From Leptolyngbya sp. FACHB-321 (lineage in GTDB: Bacteria; Cyanobacteriota; Cyanobacteriia; Leptolyngbyales; Leptolyngbyaceae): a stretch of 64,000 bases of DNA. The notes below the pieces were generated by a model. That model ran no database searches, had not been told where the DNA came from, and saw only the letters and a list, made by a program, of their open reading frames with translations. The translations under genes were made by a program, and so were the position numbers. Positions 30,183-39,211 of the stretch are shown piece after piece. Positions within the stretch are counted from its first letter, which is position 1. Each line of letters starts with the position of its first letter. The DNA lies in assembly GCF_014695975.1 (NCBI RefSeq), contig NZ_JACJPI010000074.1, positions 167,063 to 231,062 on the forward strand. Direction: 5' to 3'.

Positions 30183-33100
30183 ATGGTGAATGATTTGGAT
30201 ACGATACTGGGGCTAAGTCGCCTCCCGCTATGGGTAGCGCAAGTACCTGTGGATGGGGGCGTCAACACGCCTGAAGAGGCAGCATTGGTTTTTTCAGGTC
30301 CACAATTTTTTATTGCGTTGATCGCAGGCTTGGTTTTAGCCTTCGCGTTTCAATTATTGTTAACAAATCTTTCGGTTGCAGCAGGCATTTCGTATCTTGG
30401 GCGATCGTCCGATTCTGATTCTGATAGCCATGAGTCAGGTAGCCTGGGCGGCACGGTCAAGAAGATTGGTACAGCCGTAGGCATATGGACACTGCTAACG
30501 GTGACTGTAGCGCTGTTTTTGGCGTGCCTGTTGGCGGTAAAGCTTAGTTTAATTAACAGTGCTGGCTTAGGCGCGATCGTTGGCGTTGTCATTTGGGGCG
30601 CTTATTTCGTCTTACTAGTTTTGTTTAGTTCCATGACCGTCGGCTCTCTGGCTGGTTCAGTCGTGAGTACTGCAGTATCTGGGTTTCAAGCAGTCTTTGG
30701 TACGGCAACAGCGGCGCTTGGTGCAAAAGCTGTCAACAATCAGGTTGTCGCTACCGCAGAAGCTGCTGCCGCTGCTGTGCGTCGAGAATTGGGTTCAGGG
30801 CTTGACCCAGCCAGCGTGCGCGATTCGATCGAAGACTATCTAGACAACTTGCGTCCCGCGGGGCTGGATATGTCCAAGATTCGTGGTGAATTTGAGAAGC
30901 TGGTTAACGATCCAGAGTTGAAAGAGCTTGCGGGCACTGGCTCCCCATTGGAAGTTGCTGATCGTCTGCGGAGTATCGATCGCGGCACTTTCATGAATCT
31001 AGTGAGCAGCCGCACTGACCTTTCTCGGCGGGATGTTGAGCGCCTTGTCGGTCAACTCGAATCGGTTTGGCAAGCTGTTGTCAACCAATTTCAGAAGCGA
31101 GATTCTACGTCAGAGTTGGTGGAATACCTTCGCTCTACCCAGCCTGATGCCATCAACTCAAGTGAACTGAACGCCAAACTCGATCGCTTGACTGAAGAAG
31201 TCCGCTCGCAACGAAGTCTGGTGCAGTCAGGGCAACTTGGGCAACCACCCAAGCAGGGAAGCGGTCCAATGAATCAAGCGCTCCAGTTTGCCTTCACCTC
31301 TCTGATGGGCACAGTCATGGGACGCGGCGATTTGTCTGATCTGAACGTAGAAAAAATTCTGGGTCAGCTCCAAACCGCGAAGGACAAAGTTAGCGACACG
31401 ACGAAGCAACTGGCTCAGAAAGTGCCAGGACAGTCTTTCAACACCATTAAAGCGGATGTTGAAAACTATCTGTTGAACACCTACTACTGGCACTTCAACC
31501 GCGAAACGCTGCAAACTGAGTTTACGGATGCTATTTATGATCCCGAAGCTGATCCTGTAACGGTGCAACGACAACTGGAAGAGTTGGATCGTGCCTACTT
31601 TGTTGAGGTGCTAACGCAACGCAGCGACCTGACACCATCCAGAGTGGCAGAAATCGCGGAGCAGCTTGAAGCTATTCGTCTGTCAGTCTTGAGTACGGTA
31701 CGGGCGGCAGCGGCTCAGGAGCAAGCGAGCGATACGCGGAGTCGTGTAGAAAACTACCTGCGCTCGACCGGTAAGGATGAACTCAATCCTCAAGGCATTG
31801 AGCGTGATTTCCGGTTGTTGCTCGACGATCGTGAGGCTGGGTTTGATGCCCTGCAAAGCCGTTTGAGCCAATTCGATCGCAATACGCTAGTATCAGTGCT
31901 TGCCCAACGGCAGGATATGACACCAGAAGAAGCTGAGCGCATTGTTAGCCAGCTTGAAAGCACTCGCGATAATGTGCTGTCGTCAGCCCGTGAAACACAA
32001 GAGCGAGTGAAAGGAGAGGCGCTGGCAGTCCGCGATCGAGTCGAAACATACTTACGGAATACCAATAAGGCAGAACTCAGCCCTGAAGGCATCAAACGTG
32101 ATTTCCGGCTGTTGCTGGATGATCCGCAGGCAGGCTCATCTGCGTTGCGTGAACGCCTCCGCCACATCGATCGGGACACCCTCGTACAACTCCTTGCTCA
32201 GCGGCAGGACATCACGCCAGAGGAAGCCAATCGCATTGTCGGGCAGCTTGACGAGGTACGCTACAGCGTCATGCATGCACCGCAAATTGTGGCAACCAAG
32301 GCGAAGGATCAGTATGACCAGGTAAGCACAGCGATCGCTGACTACCTGCGCCGCACTAATCTGTCGGAGCTTGACCCTGATGGCATTCAGCGAGACTTGA
32401 AAACGCTGCTGGATGATCCGAAGCAAGGCACAGTTGCCCTACGGCAACGTCTTTCTCAGGTCGATCGCGAAACACTGGTGCAACTACTCAGTCAGCGCGG
32501 CGATCTCACCGAAGCGCAAGTCAACCAGTACATTGACCAGGTGCAGGAAGCAATTCGTCGTATCGTTCGCTCGCCTCGTCGCTTGGCATCGCGTACTAAA
32601 CGGCGTGTACAGGACTTCCAGACCAATGTGGAAGGCTACTTGCTCAATACAAACAAGGAAGAACTCAATCCTGAGGGTATCAAACGCGACCTGCAATTGC
32701 TGTTCAATGATCCCCGTGCTGGAGCCAGCAACTTGGGCGAGCGCCTGTCTCATGTCGATCGTGCAACCGTTGTAGCGCTGTTGTCACAACGCAAAGACAT
32801 GACCGAAGCGGAAGCCGAGCGAGTGGTCGATCAGGTGCTAGCGGTGCGTGAACAGGTGACGGCTCAAATTCAAAAGATCCAGAACCGTCTCCAGTCTGTC
32901 ATCGACGGCATCATGGCACGCATTCGAGATTACTTGAACGCTCTTGATCGCCCTGAACTTAACTACGATGGCATCAAGCGCGATGTCCGTACGATGTTCT
33001 ACGATCCTCAGGCTGGCTTTGAAGCGATGCGCGATCGACTCGGCAGCTTCAACCGTGACACACTGGTAGCTGTACTTAGCTCTCGTGAAGACATTTCCGA

Positions 33101-33335
33101 AGAGCAGGTAAACCGTGTGATTGATCAGGTCGAAGATGCACGTTCTAGCGTCTTGCGTCGGGCAGAACGTCTGCAAGGTGAGGCACAACGACGCTTGGAC
33201 GAAGTTAAATATCAAGCGCAGAAACAGGTGAAGGAAACCCAAAAAGCGGCTGCCAGTGCTTCCTGGTGGTTGTTTGCGACCGCGCTTGTCTCGGCTGGTG
33301 CTTCGGCATTAGCTGGAGCGCTTGCAGTCGGCTAA
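30183..33335 (+). CDS. Large membrane protein with seven ~100-residue tandem repeats, function unknown
   Basis: 1050 residues from ATG 30183, with GGGGAC upstream (GTG 30186 and an upstream TTG are alternatives). The N-terminus has about three hydrophobic segments (residues ~35-60, ~100-125, ~128-160) and the C-terminus a last one (WWLFATALVSAGASALAGAL). Between about residues 210 and 985 a unit is repeated seven times: a YLxxTxxxELxPxGIxRD helix, LLxDPxxG, RLxxxDRxTLVxLLxQRxD, then [ST]xEEAxRIVxQLExxR. Copies 3, 4, 6 and 7 are the most regular. The helical, charged character suggests a long cytoplasmic helical array between membrane anchors. No catalytic motif is visible. A strong terminator follows. 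Confidence 0.85.
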   Translation: MVNDLDTILGLSRLPLWVAQVPVDGGVNTPEEAALVFSGPQFFIALIAGLVLAFAFQLLLTNLSVAAGISYLGRSSDSDSDSHESGSLGGTVKKIGTAVGIWTLLTVTVALFLACLLAVKLSLINSAGLGAIVGVVIWGAYFVLLVLFSSMTVGSLAGSVVSTAVSGFQAVFGTATAALGAKAVNNQVVATAEAAAAAVRRELGSGLDPASVRDSIEDYLDNLRPAGLDMSKIRGEFEKLVNDPELKELAGTGSPLEVADRLRSIDRGTFMNLVSSRTDLSRRDVERLVGQLESVWQAVVNQFQKRDSTSELVEYLRSTQPDAINSSELNAKLDRLTEEVRSQRSLVQSGQLGQPPKQGSGPMNQALQFAFTSLMGTVMGRGDLSDLNVEKILGQLQTAKDKVSDTTKQLAQKVPGQSFNTIKADVENYLLNTYYWHFNRETLQTEFTDAIYDPEADPVTVQRQLEELDRAYFVEVLTQRSDLTPSRVAEIAEQLEAIRLSVLSTVRAAAAQEQASDTRSRVENYLRSTGKDELNPQGIERDFRLLLDDREAGFDALQSRLSQFDRNTLVSVLAQRQDMTPEEAERIVSQLESTRDNVLSSARETQERVKGEALAVRDRVETYLRNTNKAELSPEGIKRDFRLLLDDPQAGSSALRERLRHIDRDTLVQLLAQRQDITPEEANRIVGQLDEVRYSVMHAPQIVATKAKDQYDQVSTAIADYLRRTNLSELDPDGIQRDLKTLLDDPKQGTVALRQRLSQVDRETLVQLLSQRGDLTEAQVNQYIDQVQEAIRRIVRSPRRLASRTKRRVQDFQTNVEGYLLNTNKEELNPEGIKRDLQLLFNDPRAGASNLGERLSHVDRATVVALLSQRKDMTEAEAERVVDQVLAVREQVTAQIQKIQNRLQSVIDGIMARIRDYLNALDRPELNYDGIKRDVRTMFYDPQAGFEAMRDRLGSFNRDTLVAVLSSREDISEEQVNRVIDQVEDARSSVLRRAERLQGEAQRRLDEVKYQAQKQVKETQKAAASASWWLFATALVSAGASALAGALAVG

Positions 33336-33364
33336 CTACAAAGTCTCAAAAGCTCACACCAACT

Positions 33365-33389
33365 GCCTCTCTTCGGAGAGGCTTTTTTT
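33365..33389 (+). terminator. Rho-independent terminator after the seven-repeat protein gene
   Basis: Perfect 7-bp stem GCCTCTC/GAGAGGC with a TTCG tetraloop, followed by seven T residues. It starts 29 nt after the stop codon. Confidence 0.93.
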
Positions 33390-33406
33390 ACGGCTAGTTT
33401 TGTAGA

Positions 33407-33489
33407 TATAGCAAAAGGATGAATAGAGGCCCTTACTAAAAGGACGTTTCAAAGTTTATGTCTGTCCTAACGTTCTCTTTGACTGCTAT
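33407..33489 (+). repeat. Dispersed element R1, copy 4
   Basis: 83 bp, just after the terminator: TATAGCAAAAGGATGAATAG at the left end and GACTGCTAT at the right, with blocks AGGCCCTTACTAAAAGG, TTTCAAAGTTTATG and TCTGTCCTAACGTTCTC. This shorter copy lacks part of the left arm. Confidence 0.88.
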
Positions 33490-33524
33490 GTCATCAGAAA
33501 ACAGAATTATGCGAGCGGCAAGCG

Positions 33525-34028
33525 TTACACATCGAAGTAATAACGGATCGCTCCAGTATTTGAATCGTTAGTAATCTCAGCGTAGCCAACCCTTACTGCC
33601 TCCTGAAGCAACTCTTTGACCTGGTCTGGTGCTAACTCAGTATGCATAGCGGCTTGCGCTAGCGACAACTGCCCACCATTTGCCTTAGCGGCTTTCAGCA
33701 ATTTGTGCATTGGGCTGACTGAGGATGAAGAGGATGGCTGTGCGGCTTGTAACGGTTCAAATAGGGGAATGTCACCAATGTTCAACGTGATGGAGTGTTT
33801 AGGGGTCGAGGTTCCGCTGTACAGCCCCCGCAGAGAGGCATTACGCTTCTCAACCATGCCAGGGATCAGTGCCAAATCAATTACTTGACCAAAACCAAAC
33901 AGACCCCACGTAAAGAGATAGATCAAGCCACTACCAATGTGTCCGGTGTAGAGTCTCTGAGCACCGCCAAGCCCAAAGAGCCATAAGAACCACAAAACAT
34001 ATGCGGTACTTGAATTCACTTTATGCAT
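33525..34028 (-). CDS. TM2 domain-containing membrane protein with a C-terminal helical domain
   Basis: 167 residues; AAGGAG lies just upstream of the ATG. Residues 8-55 are a TM2 module: two hydrophobic helices around WLFGLGGAQRLYTGHIGSGL and YLFTWGLFGFGQVIDL. After a linker, residues of about 105-160 look like a small winged-helix or SHOCT-like domain (HKLLKAAKANGGQLSLAQAA, then LAPDQVKELLQEAVRVGYAE). Function is unknown in cyanobacteria; the C-terminal part may bind protein or nucleic acid. Confidence 0.82.
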   Translation of the reverse strand: MHKVNSSTAYVLWFLWLFGLGGAQRLYTGHIGSGLIYLFTWGLFGFGQVIDLALIPGMVEKRNASLRGLYSGTSTPKHSITLNIGDIPLFEPLQAAQPSSSSSVSPMHKLLKAAKANGGQLSLAQAAMHTELAPDQVKELLQEAVRVGYAEITNDSNTGAIRYYFDV

Positions 34029-34168
34029 AGTACTCCTTAGTCCTTGACCAACTCTTTGTCTTGAGGGTGCCCAAACCGGAAGTGAAACTAATTTAAGTGT
34101 GATTTGGTTAAGCCTTGATGGTCTCTACAAGCTAAGTCTAGAAGCTGACTTAAGCTATATAGCCGCAA

Positions 34169-35152
34169 CTAAACTTTGAGCGCAGCCATTTTTTGAACCG
34201 CTTCAACAATTTGCTGGGGCTGCACGATCGTCAGGTTTTCTAGACCGCCATTATATGGTGTGGGAATATCCTGAGACGAGAGCCGCAAAACGGGAGCATC
34301 CAGTTCGTCAAATAGTCGATCGTTAATGGATGCAATGACTTCAGCCGCAATGCCGCCTGTTCGCATGGCTTCTTCCACAATGATCACACGATGGGTTTTG
34401 CGAATGGATGCGCCGATCGTGTCAAAGTCCAACGGCTTCAGTGAGAGCAGGTCAATGACTTCGGGATCGTAGCCGTCCTTTTCCAGTGTCTTGACTGCCT
34501 GCATGACATGATGCCGCATCCGAGAGTAGGTGATGATAGTGACATCTTTGCCCGATCGCACCACTTCCGCCTTGTCTAAGGGCAACAGATACTCTTCCTC
34601 TGGCAAGTCTTCTTTCAGGTTATACAGCAGGACGTGTTCAAAAAACAGCACCGGATTGTTGTCACGGATTGCAGACTTCAGCAGCCCTTTAGCGTTGTAA
34701 GGAGTGGAACACGCCACAATTTTGAGTCCTGGCACTGCCTGAAAGTAAGTTTCTAACCGCTGCGAATGCTCTGCGCCCAACTGCCGACCCACACCACCGG
34801 GACCGCGAATCACCATTGGAATCTTGAAATTGCCGCCGGATGTATAGCGCAGCATCCCAGCATTGTTCGCAATCTGGTTAAATGCCAGCAGCAAGAACCC
34901 CATGTTCATGCCTTCAATAATCGGACGCAAGCCTGTCATAGCGGCTCCGACAGCCATTCCGGTAAAGCTGTTTTCGGCGATCGGTGTATCTAGCAACCGC
35001 AGATCACCGTACTTCTTGTGTAAATCCTTCGTCACTTTATAAGAACCGCCGTAATGCCCCACGTCTTCCCCCATCACCATGACGGTCTGGTCGCGCTCCA
35101 TTTCTTCGTCGATCGCTTCGCGCAGGGCATTAAAGAAAAGTGTCTCTGCCAT
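34169..35152 (-). CDS. pdhB: Pyruvate dehydrogenase E1 component, beta subunit
   Basis: 327 residues matching bacterial/plastid Pdh[76 protein letters not shown] and the C-terminal [18 protein letters not shown]. With the alpha subunit it binds thiamine diphosphate and decarboxylates pyruvate, feeding acetyl-CoA synthesis and fatty acids. GAGGAA precedes the start. As in many cyanobacteria, pdhA is not adjacent. Confidence 0.96.
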   Translation of the reverse strand: MAETLFFNALREAIDEEMERDQTVMVMGEDVGHYGGSYKVTKDLHKKYGDLRLLDTPIAENSFTGMAVGAAMTGLRPIIEGMNMGFLLLAFNQIANNAGMLRYTSGGNFKIPMVIRGPGGVGRQLGAEHSQRLETYFQAVPGLKIVACSTPYNAKGLLKSAIRDNNPVLFFEHVLLYNLKEDLPEEEYLLPLDKAEVVRSGKDVTIITYSRMRHHVMQAVKTLEKDGYDPEVIDLLSLKPLDFDTIGASIRKTHRVIIVEEAMRTGGIAAEVIASINDRLFDELDAPVLRLSSQDIPTPYNGGLENLTIVQPQQIVEAVQKMAALKV

Positions 35153-35213
35153 TAGTTCCTCTCATTACGGCACGTCTGTGATTTTACAAGAATCTTGGGG
35201 CGTTTAGCTTTTA

Positions 35214-35254
35214 GCCGTCAGCTTTCAACCGTCAGCTCTTGCCGTCAGCTTTCA
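35214..35254. repeat. Short CCGTCAGCT-containing direct repeats
   Basis: CCGTCAGCTTTCA occurs at 35,214 and 35,242, with CCGTCAGCTCTTG between at 35,229. A related CAGCCGTCAGCTTTAAG lies near 52,530, after the RmlD-like gene. These are intergenic low-copy motifs, probably remnants of a dispersed repeat. Confidence 0.55.
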
Positions 35255-35293
35255 GCAATCGGCTCTCAACTATCCATTCTCCTGCACGCAATG

Positions 35294-35425
35294 TCAATTT
35301 TGAGCGACCCAGTGCGACAATAGCCCCAGCACGATCGCTGCCACCCACATCTGCACCAGCATTGGATTAACCAGTACGATCGCGACACCCATTGCAAGCA
35401 GTCCCGTACCAATTAGTCTAACCAT
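35294..35425 (-). CDS. Possible 43-residue membrane peptide
   Basis: ATG 35425 to TGA 35294 encodes MVRLIGTGLLAMGVAIVLVN, then PMLVQMWVAAIVLGLLSHWV and AQN. It is hydrophobic over two stretches, with a GGTGAG just upstream of the ATG. It lies downstream of pdhB's promoter side and upstream of nothing on its strand. The balanced hydrophobic/turn pattern looks protein-like, but the length makes chance possible. Confidence 0.4.
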   Translation of the reverse strand: MVRLIGTGLLAMGVAIVLVNPMLVQMWVAAIVLGLLSHWVAQN

Positions 35426-35504
35426 TTTGCTCACCAGTCAACGTCTACTCCTTCCTTCGGGTGGCGGTAAGAAAATCGGCAAGATTGTTGAAAAAGCTAG
35501 CCAA

Positions 35505-35540
35505 TAAAAAATCCCCTGAGCTGTAATTGCTTAGGGGATT
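35505..35540 (-). terminator. Rho-independent terminator for the small ORF at 35571-35735
   Basis: Read on the minus strand, AATCCCC and GGGGATT (extended by CTAAG/CTCAG) form a stem followed by at least five T residues. It starts about 30 nt after the stop codon of the minus-strand small ORF. Confidence 0.85.
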
Positions 35541-35570
35541 CTCCGATTGCAGTGGGTAAAGTTAGTGCCT

Positions 35571-35735
35571 TTAGTCTTGTGTCGTCCAGCGCGCAAAAAG
35601 ACGGGTGCGATCGCCAATTGACTCAGTGATCCAGATCATTGCCATTTGTGGTTTATATGCAGGTCTTGAAGCCGTAGATTCATGACGAAGAGCATCAACG
35701 GATTGTGTTTCTTGTGTGTGAGATAGAAGTTGCAT
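35571..35735 (-). CDS. Small protein of unknown function (54 residues)
   Basis: ATG 35735 gives MQLLSHTQETQSVDALRHES, a linker, then a compact C-terminal half (KPQMAMIWITESIGDRTRLF, then ARWTTQD). A TTG at 35786 would add 17 residues. The dedicated terminator immediately downstream on the same strand is the main evidence that this is a transcribed unit. The W-x-TES-GDRTRL-ARW pattern looks like a folded beta-hairpin, but no known family was recognised. Confidence 0.6.
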   Translation of the reverse strand: MQLLSHTQETQSVDALRHESTASRPAYKPQMAMIWITESIGDRTRLFARWTTQD

Positions 35736-36032
35736 ATCGGGGGCATCCCTTTTGTAAACATAGGTATTAATATGAAACTTCTTCAAGAGGAAAAACGTGA
35801 TTCAAAACATCACCTCGGCGTGATTTTTCTCTGAAAAACAGGTGACTTGACGTTTCCTTATTAGGAAAAGGTGTTTCGATCTAGAGAAACTTGTCAGCAA
35901 GAATGGCATAAAAGCCTGTGTTTGCAAGTGTAAATCTGCCAGCAATTACTTTGGTTACTACAAATAAGTAGATCGAACCTGCGTCTAAAAAGTCTGTAAT
36001 TTGCACACAAATACTAGCGAATCTGTAAAGTC

Positions 36033-36920
36033 ATGTCGTGTTTATCCTTTTACATCGTTGATGTGTTTGCCGAAACGAAGTATGCCGGAAACCAGCTAGC
36101 GGTTTTTACGGGTGCCGAAGCGTTGTCTGCGGTAGAAATGCAACAGCTTGCTAAGGAGATGAACTATTCAGAAACAACGTTTATTTTGTCGTCCGAGCTG
36201 CGATCGAATGGGTATGATGTGCGGATTTTTACACCTAATCAAGAGTTGCCCTTTGCTGGACATCCAACTTTGGGAACCGCGTTCATCTTGCAGCAAGAAA
36301 TTGTTCAGAAGCCTGTTGAGACGATCGCACTCAACCTTAAAGTTGGTCAAATTCCTGTCAGCATCCTTTACAAAAATGAGCTGGCTGATGTGCTGTGGAT
36401 GGAGCAGCGATCGCCTGTTTTTGCTGATGTGTTTGCAGCAGAGACGATCGCGCCTATCCTTAATCTTGCCTTGACCGATATTGATACTCGCTTCCCTATT
36501 CAAGCAGTTTCAACAGGCGTTCCTTTTATCATTGTGCCGCTTAAAACCCATCAGGCATTGAAGCAAGCCAGGATAAACAAAGACCGTTACTTTGCTTTCA
36601 TTGAACATACGCAAGCAAAAGAAATACTGGTCTTTTGCCCAGAAACTTACAGCCCTGACAATCATCTAAGCGTGCGCGTCTTTGCTGACTCGCTAGGCAT
36701 TCCTGAAGACCCGGCAACTGGTAGCGCGAATGGCTGTTTGGCAGGGTACTTAGTGCAACACTCTTATTTAGGTCAGCCGTCGATTGATCTTCGCGTTGAA
36801 CAGGGCTACGAAATTGGTAGACCATCGCTTCTACTACTCAAAGCCACAAAAACGGCAGCCCAGATACAAGTTTCGGTTGGCGGTCGTGTCATTTTGGTAG
36901 CTCGAGGCAAATTTGTGTAA
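36033..36920 (+). CDS. PhzF family phenazine-biosynthesis-like isomerase/epimerase
   Basis: 295 residues with the PhzF/DapF-fold signatures: FAETKYAGNQLAVFTGAE near the N-terminus, MNYSETTFIL (the Glu that acts as general acid/base in PhzF), FTPNQELPFAGHPTLGTAFI and DPATGSANGCLAGYLVQH. Family members isomerise small carboxylic substrates; in strains without phenazine genes the substrate is unknown. It is 23 bp upstream of nrtS on the same strand. Confidence 0.9.
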   Translation: MSCLSFYIVDVFAETKYAGNQLAVFTGAEALSAVEMQQLAKEMNYSETTFILSSELRSNGYDVRIFTPNQELPFAGHPTLGTAFILQQEIVQKPVETIALNLKVGQIPVSILYKNELADVLWMEQRSPVFADVFAAETIAPILNLALTDIDTRFPIQAVSTGVPFIIVPLKTHQALKQARINKDRYFAFIEHTQAKEILVFCPETYSPDNHLSVRVFADSLGIPEDPATGSANGCLAGYLVQHSYLGQPSIDLRVEQGYEIGRPSLLLLKATKTAAQIQVSVGGRVILVARGKFV

Positions 36921-36943
36921 CGACGTTTGGAGTGCATTCATTA

Positions 36944-37222
36944 ATGCAATTAGTGAGAGGCTATATTGCCAGTCTGTTTGACGCAGAGTTTGTGGTTACA
37001 GGTTTCAAGACGGCTGTTTTTGTTGGCTCTCTGCTCTTTGTGATTAATCACGGCGGCGCACTGGTGCGAGGAGAAATGAACCAGGAACGCTGGCTCTCTG
37101 TCCTTGCAACGTACGCTATGCCATACCTGGTGAATGTTTATGGTCAGTACAGCTACCGCTACAAGCTGAAGGAGCAAAGCTCCCTGTCAGGTAATGTCAA
37201 AAGCGCGCGATCGACACACTGA
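36944..37222 (+). CDS. nrtS: Nitrate/nitrite transporter NrtS
   Basis: 92 residues from ATG 36944, with GGAG 11 nt upstream (GTG 36932 would add four residues). Two hydrophobic segments are seen: FKTAVFVGSLLFVINHGGAL and WLSVLATYAMPYLVNVYGQY. The spacing and the motifs INHG-AL and ERWLSV-YAMPYLVN-GQYS are those of NrtS, a small cyanobacterial/bacterial membrane protein shown to carry nitrate and nitrite. It closely follows the PhzF-like gene. A basic tail follows the second helix. Confidence 0.82.
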   Translation: MQLVRGYIASLFDAEFVVTGFKTAVFVGSLLFVINHGGALVRGEMNQERWLSVLATYAMPYLVNVYGQYSYRYKLKEQSSLSGNVKSARSTH

Positions 37223-37323
37223 GGTTTCAGTCTCATCCTCTGGTTTCGTACATGGCGCTTAGGGACGTAGAGATCTAGCAGGCGATCGCTGGTAAGTGCC
37301 TCAATGGTCTTAGTTAGCTCAAT

Positions 37324-38811
37324 TCACTTGTTTTTCTCTGCTTCTGCTTGGGCAGCATAAAGCGCCTTCAGTGCGTCAAGCTGTTGCTCAACGTTTTTGA
37401 TAATTTGACCCAGTGCGGGTAGAACGCTCAGTTGCTCGGAGTCAAGTGCAGGATAAAAGCGCGTGCGTGCGCGAATTTCAGTCACTTTGTGCTGAAGGTT
37501 CTGAGCGATCGTGAGAGCATCGCGGCTCAGGCTAGCGAGCTGTTGCTGCTGGTAAAACTTAAGTGCTGCGCCTCGTAACACTTGTACGGTTGCTTCTTCT
37601 CCATGCGTTCCTGGCATGACACGGAGCCGCAGGAGTAAGCGTTGTTTTTGATAAAGCCGTTCAATTTCAACCTGTTTGGGCTTTTGGACTGGCAGCAACG
37701 GCAGATGCGTTAGTAGCTTTAGCTCGTTCACAACGCCCTGGATCACATCCAGGGGCAGCGCTTCCAATACCGACTGCAAAACTCCATCCTGGCTCCAAAG
37801 GATACGCCCATGCTGGGACTGTCGTTCAAAATAGAGTCGCCCAATGCCACCCACAAGCAGCCGACCCAAGAGTTCTACCAGCAGTTCTGAGGGTGGTAAA
37901 GCTGCTAGAGCAGTGACGGGTTCTGAAAGATGCTTTGGCTCGACTGCCAGCAACGGCAACGCATCACCAACGCTTGGTATGGCTGGCAGTGGGTTAGCAA
38001 GCGGGCGATCGTCTGACAGGATCAGGGTTTCGTGCAGGCGCTTATCATCATTGGGCAGAGCCTCTGGTCGCTCATCTGGGGCAATCTCAGGGGCGGGTTC
38101 CAGGATGGTTGCTGGCGGTTGCACCGATACCTCTGTACGATCCAAAGCCGGTAAGACTAGAGGCGGCGAAGCCACAGATTCTCTAACCAGGGCATTGAGG
38201 TCTTCCGGGCTATCGACCAGCAACGTTGGGTGAGAGTTTTGATCCTGAACGGGAGGCGTTGGGGCTAACGTCGTGTCGCTTGCTCTCGGTGCGCCCTTTT
38301 TGGTTGCGTCCTGAGTGAGCCGTTGCCCGGTATGTTGAGCGATCGCGCGTGTAATACCTTTGGGTCTGCTCGGCTGTTTTTGACTGCCCGTGTAGCTTAG
38401 ATAGGCAGAAAGCACGGCATGATGCACATCGGTCGAAAGCGTTTGCGGCGCGAGCGAACAGTTCATATACGCCAAAATGCGGCGGACATAATCTAGCGCT
38501 GCGGCATCGTCCAAGTTAACCATGCCCAGCTTGAGACGGCTGCCTTCTAGCGAGAGCGGCAGTAGTTGGTGGTAAAGACACGCCTCAAAGGGAAGGATGC
38601 TGTCAACCAGACGAAATACTTGTTCGGCATCGACCTGAGTTGTCCAATCTACTTTAGGCTTTGCTGAAGCCACAAAGTCCTTCATAGCTGCTGTCTGTGC
38701 TTCAATTTGGTCGCCCTGTGAAGACACCATAAGAGTGATCTGAGCCTGTTTGTGCTGCTGGTAATGTGTGAAATCGCAGACGTAGAGCCAATGAGCATAG
38801 ATGCCAAGCAT
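37324..38811 (-). CDS. PilB/GspE-like protein lacking the ATPase motor domain
   Basis: 495 residues; ATG 38730 (MVSSQGDQIEAQTAAMKDFV) is an alternative start. Residues of about 60-145 resemble the T2SSE_N/MshEN domain of PilB (VDSILPFEACLYHQLLPLSL, then LKLGMVNLDDAAALDYVRRI). A Pro/Ala-rich linker follows. Residues of about 300-430 resemble the second N-domain of PilB: LLGRLLVGGIGRLYFERQSQ, then LKLLTHLPLLPVQKPKQVEI and RLRVMPGTHGEEATVQVLRG. The RecA-like core with Walker A, Asp box and Walker B is absent; a short coiled segment ends the protein instead. A regulatory or competing partner of the type IV pilus extension motor is possible. Confidence 0.65.
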   Translation of the reverse strand: MLGIYAHWLYVCDFTHYQQHKQAQITLMVSSQGDQIEAQTAAMKDFVASAKPKVDWTTQVDAEQVFRLVDSILPFEACLYHQLLPLSLEGSRLKLGMVNLDDAAALDYVRRILAYMNCSLAPQTLSTDVHHAVLSAYLSYTGSQKQPSRPKGITRAIAQHTGQRLTQDATKKGAPRASDTTLAPTPPVQDQNSHPTLLVDSPEDLNALVRESVASPPLVLPALDRTEVSVQPPATILEPAPEIAPDERPEALPNDDKRLHETLILSDDRPLANPLPAIPSVGDALPLLAVEPKHLSEPVTALAALPPSELLVELLGRLLVGGIGRLYFERQSQHGRILWSQDGVLQSVLEALPLDVIQGVVNELKLLTHLPLLPVQKPKQVEIERLYQKQRLLLRLRVMPGTHGEEATVQVLRGAALKFYQQQQLASLSRDALTIAQNLQHKVTEIRARTRFYPALDSEQLSVLPALGQIIKNVEQQLDALKALYAAQAEAEKNK

Positions 38812-39211
38812 GATCGCCTAGTTGCTCCGGTTCACCCTGATTCAAGTCTATGAAGTGATGTCTAAAACTTAGCCTATTGCAAATGCTGAGCCGATGTTCA
38901 TGCATCATCGATCGCCCAAACGGACTCGTTTAAACAGCGGTGGTCAACCGTGGAAACGCTTCCCGTCCTGGCTGTCTTTAAAGTTGAGACGGCGTATTTT
39001 ATGTAGCTACAGGCTGTAAATTACCCTTCCTTCTTATTCTGTCGCATTTTACAGCTAAGAGACTGCTTAGATTTGTAAGCCCAGGCGTACAGGCTCAGAC
39101 TCATAGGCTCACGTTTGCAGGCTGGCAGTTACACCGATCGCTGACTAGCAAGAGGTCTATAGAGTTACTGGAAAAAACACCTTTTACTGATAAACCCGTT
39201 GCTCTAGCATA
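38812..39211. other. Intergenic region without recognisable features (400 bp)
   Basis: Lies between the PilB-like gene and the HetZ-related gene, both minus strand. No ORF, clear terminator or repeat was seen. It should hold the PilB-like gene's promoter. Confidence 0.5.

Noticed and set aside
31227..33242. Minus-strand open frames inside the seven-repeat protein gene
   Set aside because: Their repetition follows the repeats of the plus-strand gene; no independent evidence.
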